A stretch of DNA of 64,000 nt. Source: Paraescarpia echinospica (taxonomy: Eukaryota > Annelida > Polychaeta > Sabellida > Siboglinidae). The stretch spans positions 47,701,962 to 47,765,961 of the forward strand of contig CM034532.1 of NCBI GenBank assembly GCA_020002185.1. Direction: 5' to 3'. Of this stretch, positions 50,901 to 60,842 are shown in pieces (within the stretch, counting starts at the first letter, position 1; the number at the start of each line of letters is the position of its first letter). Below the pieces are notes generated by a model. The model was not told the DNA's origin, did not search any database, and saw only the letters and a list, made by a program, of their open reading frames with translations. The translations under genes were made by a program, and so were the position numbers.

Positions 50901-51791
50901 TGTGAAACGGTGTGTTGATGATATTTGTCGTATTTTCAGAGAGGAGTTGATGCGACACATTCTCAGGTTGAAGCTAGAGACGGATTTGAAGGAACTGAAA
51001 GCATTAGATCAAAAAAGTAAGTTTATACAGTCACGGTGGTGCTAATCTAACTATAACTGAGCTAGCCTATGTTAGCCTACTCCTCCCAGATGCTTTGCAT
51101 CTTGGGAGCCTAACTTTCCCGGGTTCGTCTACGACCCAAGAAACGATTTCTAACGATTTGACTTTGTCTTGAAAGTCCCCATGGATTAAAAGTTAATACT
51201 AGATGAACAGTTGCTCAAAGTAAAGGTAACCATCCTAAACTGATCGGTGGACAGTTTACCTAGGTTGGGGTAATCGAAAAAACAGGCACAACTTTACATA
51301 CAATGTTCAGAGTTATGTAATCTTTATCAGGAATCCCGTACGAATACTTTGTGAAACCAATCCCTGTGTATAATATCAAATTAAACTTGGTTGTTTATCT
51401 TGTTTATATGCTTTTTTATCCCAATCACTAAGTTATTCACCAAGAGCTACTTATGAACTACCAAGTTATCCTAAACGGACGGTGGACATCTTTGTTAGCA
51501 AATCTGTATGCTGCATGAACAAAATAACACTTGTTTTTTATTAAATCTTGCAATTAAATACACAGTGTAGTATAAACTATTCTGGCACAATTATTTGGTT
51601 GCTGTTAACAGTTATTCCCATTTAGTTATATATCATCTTCAAAAGTATGATAATTTTTAGTTAATAATAATCTAATAGGTGCAGTAAACATATTGATATT
51701 AATAAACAATCCAATGGGCCAATATTTTACATGTTTAAAAGTTTGATTTGTGTTTATTGTTGCAGCTTTAGGCTTGAAAAAGAAATCTTAA
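35903..51791 (+). CDS. SAM-domain adaptor, Aveugle/SAMD10/SAMD12-like (5 coding exons)
   Basis: Coding exons 35903-35992, 49178-49337, 50198-50264, 50940-51016 and 51766-51791 join in phase to give 139 residues. After a serine-rich start (MSVSTPGPLSASSYEG) and a basic linker comes one SAM domain (about 50-125): DVNRWLRKYC, LFKQHDINGRALGRL, TLQRMGM, then a charged helix LRLKLETDLKELKAL. The FKQHDI-GRAL core is that of Drosophila Aveugle and vertebrate SAMD10/SAMD12. Aveugle binds the SAM domain of CNK and promotes Raf activation, so a receptor-tyrosine-kinase pathway adaptor role is inferred. An acceptor at 35863 before the first coding exon implies an upstream untranslated exon. Intron 1 is 13.2 kb and carries an antisense Mab-21/TPR gene and a large minisatellite. 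I cannot exclude further small exons in it. The first coding exon is duplicated at 58700-58789. Confidence 0.88.
36000..37325. other. intron 1 of the SAM gene, proximal part
   Basis: It contains a GT-rich stretch (about 36115-36210) and otherwise unremarkable AT-rich sequence that is conserved in the second copy (58.8-60.8 kb). Confidence 0.5.
37332..37337 (-). promoter_or_regulatory. poly(A) signal of Mab-21/TPR gene copy 1
   Basis: AATAAA on the minus strand lies only about 14 bases beyond the stop codon. The matching place in copy 2 reads AATACA, a weaker variant. Confidence 0.45.
37351..40074 (-). CDS. Mab-21/cGAS-like nucleotidyltransferase with C-terminal TPR-like region (copy 1)
   Basis: A single uninterrupted frame of 907 residues lies antisense within intron 1 of the SAM gene. 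Residues 1-230 are of unknown fold, with acidic and helical stretches. The Mab-21/cGLR part runs from about 235 to 600: GS motif in YPSGSMWEGL (258-259), DxD in SPDTDIISL (Asp288, Asp290), CHPGYLKL (320-327), a third candidate acidic residue in EIDQVLAF (Asp410) ahead of SWP, then EWRFSFS (466-472), SYHLKNILFWVCED and YFIPENNLF (556-564). These match the cGAS/Mab-21 core; the cGAS zinc-thumb cysteines are absent. Residues about 708-900 look like TPR repeats (AEETFQQAVLMSP, YTEAAIAFQHVIGTNPGYKSAQKNL). If active it would make a cyclic or linear nucleotide; that is inference. The ATG at 40074 is the first in frame. An acceptor (TTTTCAG) 21 bases upstream of it suggests a 5' untranslated exon. About 30 residues separate GS from DxD, more than in cGAS. 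Confidence 0.88.
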   Translation of the reverse strand: MSEPDMVKYDWLSGTPLSHLSFFLRHFIPLRYVPTVPMPGHPVLKRQRLTKHLIPQTLQEKLARMNQDKHVDGDPDCQEDQQLHQTILIKLLAQERPLDDPELMVKLQELLEEPELTELKKRLELQEKGKQGETYGLGLTDMEKCSPDIVMFYERISSRPPLPLGCTGRQLKASNKSRQDCKDCCQHHIHDKAVCNMGQDKDDDIHQVRETTHQPGVKSMCDTDGTNIWRSEEIIGYMWLRMLEFFNDDHTVDEYPSGSMWEGLNLPILMPIKVFLTTDSGEEVTSPDTDIISLIDQKRVGYKDEIDSEQLTLVIQTEGCHPGYLKLIMTRQAMQARIDETDENDWDPDAVYEFRANVLTQEFQELLHENMTGPELSNASIITKGPSLKLEVDLQKDRKQNHGQQTLEIDQVLAFPCVSWPREAKGWVTRKRRSRWPSSSLISDIVADGCLVVPVPYDDSPDEETEWRFSFSWAESKLALSLSDTQRQCYLLFKCLLQDSLALPKVLKSYHLKNILFWVCEDIPATEWRQDNLAMIYLHLVDRLLHYLVGRRLPQYFIPENNLFDAIPDDFITDIVAKVSDVRRNPIRHIIEFQKHYVFVFFPFTGPLEVTFDPVVKNLEVPAHENDVLKVQEAQFVSLIQLVILLLDRKTNEEAMATLKNESDLLKFNLLYDDRTVGRMDSLAGKFVPEYGIKLYEHVIDLCYGPAQKATMLTNLACFCHCAMNDDNTTRLQQEIMRSKAEETFQQAVLMSPVPSTALLTEHANFLCRTQQWSTAIKILEEVTQNEEVNLNERNFYRHHDACTLDENIRAEVINEGKFEVLSVVYAYYLLVTSYLATHKRAEHMFFVCFVIPSAQGYSLLGYAYLMLENYTEAAIAFQHVIGTNPGYKSAQKNLKFCQMKAGWMTT
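40980..42310. repeat. degenerate long tandem repeat in SAM gene intron 1
   Basis: The motif TTACACTCCTGACA or a close variant recurs near 41053, 41406, 41717, 41888 and 42270. Between the first two the flanking sequence is also repeated (ACACATTGAGCATTTGA, AAATGTGATTGAAATC, TTTCTATTGGTT, TGTAATAGAAGAT). It reads as an old, eroded array with a period of roughly 310-360 bases. Confidence 0.6.
42829..42912 (-). mobile_element. LINE 3' terminus with triplicated end
   Basis: On the minus strand this matches the 3' end of the LINE at 55.29-55.62 kb (GGATTTRGG, then GAAGTTAYCTTATTAT). The terminal GCACCTCTGAGCTTGGTT unit occurs about three times in tandem here. Confidence 0.6.
43636..43788. mobile_element. 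153-bp MITE with TTAA ends (piggyBac-like)
   Basis: Terminal inverted repeats begin TTAAAGGGAAACAAA and end TTTGTTTCCCTTTAA. TTAA at both ends fits the target site of piggyBac-type transposons, though here the TTAA also merges with the repeat. No coding capacity. Confidence 0.7.
44778..47984 (+). repeat. 85-bp minisatellite, about 38 units, in SAM gene intron 1
   Basis: The unit is 85 bases and contains TGTAGTCTGTGTCAGTATAA, a TATAAAAG word, and TTCACACATTCAATGTCTGT. Two main variants occur: GTAGCTATTGTGATACAC (first part, and short blocks later) and GTATCTACTGTGGTACAC. Variants are ordered in blocks, and a run of about 13 units seems repeated with an offset near 1107 bases (for example 45991 against 47098), indicating higher-order duplication. 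Some units have lost 2-4 bases. Small ORFs here are by-products. Confidence 0.97.
48110..48955. repeat. diverged direct duplication of about 200 bp
   Basis: Sequence near 48150-48320 recurs at about 48780-48955: CACCATTGTAG, ACTGTCT.AAAATAATTACA, AACAAAGTAGAC, TTTACCRTAAYCCATA and ATGCAGGCCC. Between the copies, at about 48650-48700, a minus-strand CCAGCGGTTCCCAATCCTTT resembles the terminal inverted repeat of hAT transposons. No partner end was found. Confidence 0.55.
50335..50445 (+). repeat. 15-bp degenerate minisatellite in SAM gene intron 3
   Basis: About seven imperfect units of the form CCTTCCCCAAGACAC lie 70 bases after exon 3. Read in frame they would spell a PQDTL-like peptide repeat, but the normal exon 3 donor at 50265 precedes it. 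Confidence 0.65.
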
Positions 51792-51859
51792 CCACACTGT
51801 GTGTGGTGAAACCGTCACCAAACATCACTGAAGAGTCCTAACTAGAATGAATCCAGCTG

Positions 51860-52275
51860 GGCCATGGGCCAATACTACTAAAAAAGATACTAGCCAGAAT
51901 CACAGTGGTTATGTCAGAAGTGCATGGGCCAATATCACTGAAGTCTTAGGCATAATCACTGTGGTGGGCCAGAAGTGCATGGGCCAACATCGTTGAAGTC
52001 TTAGCCAACATCACTGAAGTCTTAGGCAGAATCACTGTGGTGGGCCAGAAGCGCATGGGCCAACATCGCTGAAGTCTTAGCCAGAATCACTGTGGCTGGG
52101 CCAGAAGTGCATGGATCAACATCACTGAAGTCTTAGGCAGAATCACTGTGGTGGGCCAGACGTCCATGGGCCAACATTGCTGAAGTCTTAGGCAGAATCA
52201 CTGTGGTGGGCCAGACGTCCATGGGCCAACATCGCTGAAGTCTTAGCCAGAATCACTGTGGTTGGGCCAGAAGTA
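51860..52275 (+). repeat. 57-60-bp tandem repeat downstream of the SAM gene
   Basis: About seven imperfect units contain GGGCCAACATCGCTGAAGTC, TTAGSCAGAATCACTGTGG and GGGCCAGAAGTGCATGGGCC. The array begins about 70 bases after the stop codon, so it probably forms part of the 3' untranslated region. Confidence 0.85.
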
Positions 52276-52289
52276 TTTAAACCAACTGC

Positions 52290-53970
52290 ACTGACCATGT
52301 ATAACCAGATACAGTATGACTTGATCAGAAATGCTTCAGTCTAAATAGTCTGTAATATCATTCCATGGTTGTCAAACATTCCACCTGGTGTGCTGTTGAT
52401 GATGCCTTCACAACATGTACAGTGGTAACATGTACATAGTTTGGTCATTTCATTGGAGGTGTGTGCCTGCCAGTCTACAAGTAATGGGCTTAATTTTGCC
52501 ATATAGCTAGGCAAATGTGGTATCATTGTGAAGCAGAATAGTGTTTGCAAACACTGCCCTATTTGCATGGCCAGGTAGACTGTACAAAACTGAGCCAATA
52601 GTTTGCATAGGCATGTCTACGAGGAGGAGGGGCTGGGGGCATGTGCACTCCTAGACCTTTGCGGCCTACGGCAACGCAGTGGCAACAATTTTTCAACAGC
52701 ATCCTCACCATCTCCATTTTGCAATGTCATCGTCGAGGCAACAGAGAAGGAAGAAGAGCTGAAAGATACAGCTGTGCATTGATGAAAAATGTTCAACACA
52801 GACCCCCGTCTTTTGGCAGCACAGCAGCAAAAAATGTTCTACATCATTTGATTCAGCCGCCATTGGAGGTTTTTGTGCCTCTTCAGACTATCCTCTCTTG
52901 ACACGCCCCTGGTTTGTGTTGTGTAATGCAATATTTGATGTGGGTAAACTGAGTGTGACTTTACAAGGAGTATATCAATCATGTTTCTTGTAGCATTTCC
53001 TGTTATTTGTTTACTCCTGACATGTATGTAATCATGAGAAGTACTGAAATAGTACAACTACATACACATGTGTACCAACTGTACACACAGACACCTGTGC
53101 ATGCATGTATGCACACCAGATATTCAGTGCCCTATGTATTCACACACACACACACACACGTGTACACACACATACAGATACACGACTGTTCTATGTTTAT
53201 GTCATCTGGAATGTTTTTCAAGCTGTTGTAATTGTGTAATATGATATCTTTTAAAGATGTACATAGGGAAGGTCTCATAAGTTTGCAAATTCCAATTTTT
53301 TATTTGTTTAATATTGGTTTTTACAGCCGTCACCACCAATATGTGGTATGGGCCTGTGACGTTTACAATCCAAAATAGCTGATAACGTCAATTTGCATTA
53401 ACATGTTGAACTCGCTAGGTGGCACCCATACATAATGCTTGATGTATTTTGGCACTTTGCAGACTTCTGGGACCAGCCATTATTACCACTACATAAAACA
53501 GGATATATTTATGTGGATCTTATAAAATGCCAGCAACGTGGCAATAAGATTGTAATTATTTAATGTTTATCTGACACGAAACTTGTGGTGTGATTGCCAA
53601 GTTTCTCATTGCCAACTGTGGTTGTGATGTCCGATGTCATATCGACATGACAATTGTGTTTACAGCTTTAAAGTTGGCAAATTGCTTCTTTTATAGTCAC
53701 AATAATAATGACCTTTTTTGCTTAAGAGATAATAAAATATTCATATTGTTTGTAAGTCCAAGTAATGCTTGTTTTGTTGTGCACAACAGTTTTTGTGTAC
53801 TGGACTAGAAGAAATGTCATTATACCAAAAATCAGTCTGTTGCATGTTGTCATCATTAGCAATTATACATTTGTTGTTATCTTGCGGGTAAAATTTAGTT
53901 AAATGTCTTATCATAACATTCATTTCTTTTTACAAGACCAGTTATTAAATATATTTATATAAACATTCAC
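52290..53970. other. intergenic, no gene recognised
   Basis: Short ORFs occur at 52.3-52.9 kb on both strands without a recognisable motif. A CA microsatellite lies at 53141-53172. Nothing else was identified. Confidence 0.4.
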
Positions 53971-53974
53971 AGAC

Positions 53975-54297
53975 ACAGTGCACTTCTTATATAGTGCAGC
54001 ATCCAGTCCTCAGGACTGTTCAGAGCACTTTACTCCCTAGCAGACCTGTTCAGTTGAACACCACCTCGGTTTCTCTGGGAAGCATCCAGCCACACTGCAA
54101 TTAATACGTGAAGACTATTCGTTCGCAAATATCCACCACCGTCTTTAGCCAGGTACTCATTCATATAGCTGAATGAACTGGAGCAACGTAGATTGAACGA
54201 ACTTGCCCAAGGTTCAACACCGCAGCACAGGATTCGAACCCGGGTTCTGTCAGTCAAGATTCTGAAGCTCTAGCCACTGCACCACTGCGCTCTGCTG
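53975..54297 (-). mobile_element. SINE, tRNA-headed, MIR/CORE-like
   Basis: Read on the minus strand: a tRNA-like head (GTGGTGCAGTGGCTAGAGC as A box, GGGTTCGAATCCTGTGCTGC as B box), then CCTTGGGCAAGTTCGTTCAA, then GAATGAGTACCTGGC, ending with AAGTGCTCTGAACAGTCC, GACTGGATGCTGCACTATA. The order B box, CTTGGGCAAGT and the AAAGTGCTCTGAACAGT tail parallels vertebrate MIR. This is the fullest copy of the family in the window. Confidence 0.8.
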
Positions 54298-55285
54298 TTA
54301 AAGATAACCTGGGTTATTTTAGCCTGCGTTAAATCTGTGTAGCGTCTACATGAAGCATTATTTGAAAGATGTAGCGACAACATACTGGTGGAACCAGTAT
54401 GCTGCTTGCCGACATCACAATCAAAATTATGTGCATGACCTCTATAACGTATTCTCAACACTACGAGACAACCCAGGCTATCCATCTACACAAGTGCAGA
54501 ATGACAACTAAAATTGCGGAGTTAAACAAATCCAGGTTAACTTTAAGCGCCACAATTTAACTCTGCATTTTATGTAACTTTTTCCTCATATAGACGCTTA
54601 TCCCGGGTTAAAAACGTCATGTAGACAGACTGCGCATATATCCTGAGATTTATATCCACCCATAGGCCTATACCTACGTCCCACCTGAGGTAATTATTAT
54701 ATTATAAGAATTTAGCCATGCTGCAATTAGTATTACTGCATGAAGACCATTCATCTGATTAATGCGAGATATTGTGCAATAATATCAATATCAGGCATCC
54801 AGGGTTGTTTTAATATAAACCATTAAATGCCTTGATCAGTTGTAACATCATTCATTTCATTGTGTGACAACGCGCAATACAGTAAACGCCTGTTTGACTT
54901 ACTGCAATTATACCTCTCGAGTTTCACAATTATTATGAATTTATGTGTGACAATGCATTATTATAGAATTTCACACTGCTCTCTTGAGTAACAGTGGCAG
55001 GGATATGAAAATGATTTCACAAGATTTGCATATAGAATCAGAACAGTTATCATTATATGATATACGATGGCCTTTTTATTTAAGATATTGTTCGCAATTA
55101 CATGCAGCGACACTGATCTGTGTCTGACAGTTAACTGTGAAGGTACCGAGCCACAGAGTCGTCTGAATATAACACCCTTCACCTGCCTGCATATGTACAC
55201 ATTTAATCTGGCTGATTATATATCTGATATCTACATTGAACATTGTCCATTCAACATGACACAAACATTACTTATAATAAGATAA
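54298..55285. other. AT-rich intergenic sequence, nothing recognised
   Basis: No coding or structured feature could be supported here. Confidence 0.4.
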
Positions 55286-55287
55286 CT

Positions 55288-55625
55288 TCTACATCCGCCC
55301 AAATCCTTGGAAACCAAGCTCAGAGGTGCATCAAAACAAAAGGATTGGTCAATCTCAAAATCCATAAGCAATATTCCAGTTGTCAACATATGGGTTAAGG
55401 CACTAGGGAGCTACAGTGGATAAGCAAGGTTATAAAGATAAATTTTTAAATGATGACGGAATTTTGTAATATTTTCAACTGATCTAACACTAAGAGGGAG
55501 CATATTCCAAAGAGTTGATGCAGCAACAGAAAAAGCCCTAGTTCCAATGTTAATGTTGACTCTAGGAACAAAAAGTAGGACATGTTGAAGAACACACCGT
55601 TATTTTATAAAATACTGAAATATGA
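55288..55625 (-). mobile_element. decayed LINE, last part of reverse transcriptase ORF and 3' end
   Basis: The minus strand encodes VLLFVPRVNINI, GTRAFSVAASTLWNMLP, VENITKFRHHLKIYLYNLAYPL and then a stop, the characteristic end of L2/CR1-like LINE reverse transcriptases. The 3' end runs to about 55288 and matches the LINE tail at 42.8 kb. It is 5'-truncated, as is usual. Confidence 0.8.
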
Positions 55626-55984
55626 ATCTTGCTGCAGAGATATTGCAGCCTACTGGGATTAAATTATGAGACAATCAACTTCCAATATTACAAAATGACT
55701 TATAAGTAGAGCAGACCTCTTCATGGCTTGACTCCCATGGGCCATGGGGAGTAACGCAAAAAGCAATCTTGCATTTGGTGCATTTAGATTCAGCGACGGA
55801 GTACTGTGAACAATTGATGAACATTACGTCATCGAGTTCATGTTAAAATGCAGAACATTACATTATGAAGCAGTGACAATTAATTACTGGTGTGTACAGA
55901 GCCTGCAGCAGTCATCCAACCTGTCATGACACAGTCACATATAGACACAGTGAACTAGGAGTATGAATATGTATTTTATTATCA

Positions 55985-56690
55985 TGTTGAGTTTGTGTGC
56001 TATCTAGCCAATATTTACTTATTAATAAAGTTATTGTTAATGCTATATGACTGGTTAATGTACATTTATTATAATGTTTAATGTGGTTGTAAACAGTGCA
56101 TAAAGTATATAACTGTCTTCATAATTATGGACATACCAGTCTTTCATCGAAATGTAAGGGTCAGTCGTTAGCATGCTAATATTAACTTCTTAATTAAGTT
56201 AATGTGAAATGACCAGTTAATGATTATTTATTACCATAATTAATGGGGTTTAATGCTTGCACGAATTATACAGATATCTTCATAATCATGGTCTGTTGAG
56301 GTTGCACACTAATTTGCCAATATTGACTAATTAATAAAATTATTAAATGATTTGTTAATGTATAGTTATTACCATTATTAATGTGGTCATACACATTCCA
56401 TAACATGTATAAATATCTTCATAATTATAGCCATTTACTGAAATGTGTCGGTCTGTTGAGGTCGCATGCTAATTACCCAATATTGACTGATTAATTGAAT
56501 TATTATTAAATGATTTGTTAATAAATATTTATTACCATTATTAATGTGGTTATACACATTGCATAATATGTATAAATATCTTCATAATCACTGGCATTAT
56601 GGCCTTTAATTGGAACGTATTGGTCTGTTGAGTTTGCATGCTATATTACAAAATTAACTAACTAATTGCATTAATTTGGTTATAATTAGT
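55985..56690. repeat. AT-rich tandem array, period about 140-165 bp
   Basis: Four to five diverged units share TTATTACCATTATTAATGTG, TATAAATATCTTCATAATYA and GGTCTGTTGAGGTYGCATGC. The spacing of the ATTAATGTGGT word is about 160, 140 and 163 bases. Confidence 0.75.
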
Positions 56691-57515
56691 ACTAAAAATA
56701 TTAAATATTGTAAATTTATTGCTCAAGTCAATGTGTTTGAAAACCATGAAAACGGTATTTAAATAGCTACGTAAATAAAAAATTTATGACGTTTTAAAGC
56801 AAATATTTATTCACGGAAAACACAAAAATGAGTCCATTTTGCCACTGTAAGAGATACACAAAAATTATGCTGTTTTGACGTCTTAAAATCGCAATATCTT
56901 TTGATCTATTAAATATTTATTAATAAAATAAACAGTTATGTGATCCTTAAGCTATTACCTTTAAGCCCACTCCCAATGTTGTAGCATGGTATTTAATTTG
57001 TTGTTGAAGTACCTATAATAAAGTGAGTTACAGACTCGGGCCGATGCCACATGCATAAATACAGTCGTTAAGTTCTTCTAAAAAATCTGTCTAAACGAGT
57101 GCATTTCCGATTTCGGCATTTTATTTTGATGTAACTTGTAAGATATGTGTCAATGTTGCCTCATTAAAAAAATTATTGAATTGTTTATTATGAATACTGT
57201 CAGTTGATACAAATTGCAATCCCAAAACTTAGACGAAACTCCAACTTATGTCATGGAAACATCAGCTATATATACTTTAACCTTAGGATGATTCTGATCA
57301 CAGGGTCCACTCGGTTCCTTGTTGATCAGATCTTCAGAATCAGATGTTAAAGACTCAGCAAAATTAACCTCTTTATTCCCAATCTGAATGAAATCTACTC
57401 TAAAAATAGTGTCCTGATATTCAAGTAATTTTTAACCCCCTCCGTTACCCTGTTCAAGGCCCCTTTTGGTCGTGCTTTTCTGTACATTTTCTGCATGTAG
57501 GTAGCATCACTAAGA

Positions 57516-58060
57516 TTTAGCATGGCGCACATCTATGGGAGTTGGTGTTTCAGCCGTACCTAAAATTGCAATTGCCGAATTTAATATTTTTTATGTTACT
57601 GTAAAGATAATAATGTTACCTACAAATGTGTCACTGGATGCACACAGGAATTTTGTTTACTTTTTGAGTTGTTGCCGTTTGAACATTGCAAATGCTCAAA
57701 TTTGCAATGGGATTGAATATTTGTTGATATCGCAGTAAAGATAATCATATCTACAAATATGCTGCTGGATGTACCCAGGATTTGTTTTTGAGTTATTGCC
57801 GTTTGAATATCACAAATGCTTAATCCTACAATGTATATAGGCCTATATGTGGCAGTGGATATAATGTAAGGTTGGGCATTCACGATTTTGAAACGGCAAT
57901 AATTCAAAAAGTTAACACAATTCCTGTGCATACCCAGCGACAAACTTGTAGAAAAGATTGTTATCTTTACAGTGAATAAATATATTAAATTCTGCGATAA
58001 CAATTTCATGTACAGTCTGAAACAACAGGCTGCACCGCCGCCGGCCATGCTAAAGGATAG
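57516..58060. mobile_element. fold-back element with internal tandem modules (copy B)
   Basis: This is the duplicate of the element at 34290-34770. It keeps both modules and both inverted arms (left GTGTTTCAGCCGTACCTAAA; right, on the minus strand, GACTGTACATGAAATTG). It carries an extra segment near 57930-57985. Confidence 0.65.
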
Positions 58061-58699
58061 GGCCCGCTCAGCAACGCTACCTGTGGTGACGTCAGCAAGA
58101 TGTGATACGTTTGATTGGGCTTAGTGACATGGGTTCGTATTGAACAGGCTTCATATTTGGCATATGAAGTATATAAATTAACTTTCAAAGACATTTAAAA
58201 TTGAATTTCAATTAGTCTTTAATAACTCATGATTTCCGGTTCCAGTATTTGTTGTTAGTAGTGCTTCATAGTCATAAAAATCGCCTGGTAGACCAGAATT
58301 TGTCTAGAGGCAGTTTTTGAATGAATTTAATGATCTATCTAACAAATTGTTAAATGTTTTGCAGAGTGGTGTTCTTCGTTAATTAGATTCATGCAATTTA
58401 TAAATTTAGTTAATTACAAAATAAATGATAAGCTGGTGTTTGGGCAAAATGTCATATTGAATTTAAAATTGAGGGTGTTGGAGTATTTCGTCAAAGGCAA
58501 AGGTCTTAAAGTTAAATTCTGATCAGCCCAAAGTTATGTAAAGGTTTGAGGGGTTAAATTATTAGCATTACCCAAACAACTTTTTATTTTATACAATTTA
58601 AACGTCCAGGTGTCATGGATGATGTTCCATGATTAGTCAAACTCTCTGACAATTATTCAGGTCACTTTGATGTATATAACAATATGAAATAGCAGTAGA

Positions 58700-58789
58700 A
58701 TGTCTGTATCGACGCCCGGACATCTGAGTGCAAGCAGCTATGAAGGTTCCATGTCCTCTCTGTCAGGAGAGTCGTCCCCTATCACCAAA
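58700..58789 (+). pseudogene. duplicated first coding exon of the SAM gene
   Basis: Ninety bases encode the same 30 residues as 35903-35992 except for one change (Pro8 to His), followed by a GTACTG donor; the last exon base changes AAG to AAA, which weakens the site. An acceptor precedes it as in copy 1. No other exon of the SAM gene is seen to the right within the window. It is either a stranded exon or the start of a second complete gene beyond 64000. Confidence 0.75.
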
Positions 58790-58892
58790 GTACTGTCTAG
58801 CGTACTGTCATCACATTGTTGCTTGATGGTATTTCTACAAGTTTTAACATGCTGACTGATTCTTCCTTCATGATTATCCACTATGTGTGTTT

Positions 58893-59020
58893 TGCCAAAA
58901 AAGTGTGTGAGTGTGACTGTGTTTTGTGTGTGTCAGTGCGGTGTGTTTTGTGTGTCAGTGTGGTGTGTGTGTGTGTGACTGTGTGTCAGTGTGAGTGTGA
59001 CTGTTTTGTGTGTGTCAGTG

Positions 59021-59078
<58 letters not shown>

Positions 59079-59512
59079 CTGTGTCAGTGTGACTGTGTTT
59101 TGTGTGTGCCAGTGTGGTGTGTGTGTGTGTGTCAGTGTGAGTGTGTTTTGTGTGTGTCAGTGCGTTGTGTGTGTGTGTGTCAGTGTGACTGTGTTTTGTG
59201 TGTCAGTGTGGTGTGTGTGACTGTGTGTCAGTGTGAGTGTGACCGTGTTTTGTGTGTGTCAGTGTGTTGTGTGTGTGACTGTGTGTCAGTGTGAGTGTGA
59301 CCGTGTTTTGTGTGTGTCAGTGTGTTGTGTGTGTGACTGTGTGTCAGTGTGACCGTGTGTTGTGCGTGTGTGTGTGTGTGTCAGTGTGACTGTTTTGTGT
59401 GTGTGTGTGTGTGTGTGTGTGACTGTGTCAGTGTGACTGTGTGTTTTTGTGTGTGACAGTGTGTTGTATGTGTGTGCGTTTGTGTGTGTATGTGCACGCG
59501 TGTGTGTGAGTG
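58893..59512 (+). repeat. GT-rich minisatellite, expanded in copy 2
   Basis: Units such as GTGTGTCAGTGTGACTGTGT and TTTTGTGTGTGTCAGTG alternate with pure GT runs (for example 59022-59076). The corresponding stretch in copy 1 is only about 100 bases. CVCV-type ORFs here are repeat products. Confidence 0.95.
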
Positions 59513-60079
59513 TGTCCGAGTGCATGCGCGAGGGGGTGTGTGCCTGCGTTCCTGCATATGTTGTTGGTTTGTTCTTTGGAGTCAGTCAATTTATGCTGAA
59601 GTTGGGAGTTGTACTTGAGTTAAACTTGCCCACAGATATTCCCTGAAGTTGCAGATCGTGATGCCATTTAAAATTGTCCTTTTTAGGGTATAGTTTTATG
59701 TGAATAGTCAAAGCTATTTGAAACTAAATGACCACAGCTGTGCTGGTCTGCCTCTCAACTGGTGGTCTGGTGTCTTCATGGTCAATCAGCTTGTCGCCAT
59801 GGGGCATTTGATACACCATTAAAATTATTGAACATCTTTCAGACCTTACCTTGCTATTATATGAAACTGTACAATGTATATATTGAAATAATTGAACTGG
59901 ACTTTGAGAGATGATGAATTAGTTTAGGTTTCTAGCAAAAATAAGTGAACAAAATCAGATCATTTAAAATAAGACAGACATTTTTAGTATGGTTACAACT
60001 TTCTAACAAAACATTATTCCTTTAGTAAAACACAAATCTTTGTACATGTGCATATTTTCAACACATATTTTTATAATTG

Positions 60080-60360
60080 AATACAACTGAATGAATGAAT
60101 GAATGAATGAAAGTTTATTCAACAATAACAACATAATACATGCACAGTCTGGTGTAGTGCTGCTGCTGAAAGGACAGCTGAAGTCATAGACTTATATGTT
60201 GCTATGCCCTGCTCAAACTAAAAAAACTCATATATAAACTTGTTACCATAGTGCTTGTGTTACTAATACATGGGTTTAAATAAACATCATTTTCAATTAA
60301 CAATTCATAAATATGTAGAAAGTAATGACAACTTGAGTGTGTTTTTTAAATTGTGCTAAA
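60080..60360 (-). mobile_element. non-LTR element 3' end inserted in copy 2
   Basis: This stretch is absent from the matching place in copy 1 (about 36940). It starts with (TGAA)n, seen on the minus strand as a (TTCA)n tail after AATAAACT, a pattern of non-LTR retrotransposon 3' ends. No coding sequence is recognisable. Confidence 0.55.
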
Positions 60361-60842
60361 CTTGACTGAATTAGCTATATTTATAGTGGACAACCAAAAG
60401 CCCTAAGATCAAAATAATTAATACCTCTTCATAAGTTGATCATGAGGTCAATTCAAGGTTAATAATATTAATAAAACGAAACACTCTTCTATTATTTAAC
60501 AAACTACATGTACACACAGTAACACACGAGTCACATACTGCAGTTAAGCCCAGTTGTGAACATAAACAAACATACATATGATTTATGATTGTGCTACTAC
60601 TGAAGGTTTTATTAGAAAAAAAAATTAACATCCCAATTCTGGCATGTCATCATGAGTATCTACTATCTCTAATCACAGTGGTTATATCTTCAAGAAATGA
60701 CCAAGCATTGTCATTTATAATTAACACTATATGTAGATCTCCATAGTTTCTTCCACCAGTGTGTCAGTTGGTTGCTTGCTTGTAAGTCAATATTTCTGTC
60801 ATGTAAATACTGTTGACTTTGAATGTATTAGGTGTTGTAGAC

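Noticed and set aside
52617..52901. Possible transposase fragment
   Set aside because: Short ORFs on both strands, but no DDE or helix-turn-helix motif could be recognised.
58816..59525. ORFs rich in CVCV or THTH
   Set aside because: They come from the GT-rich minisatellite and have no independent coding signal.
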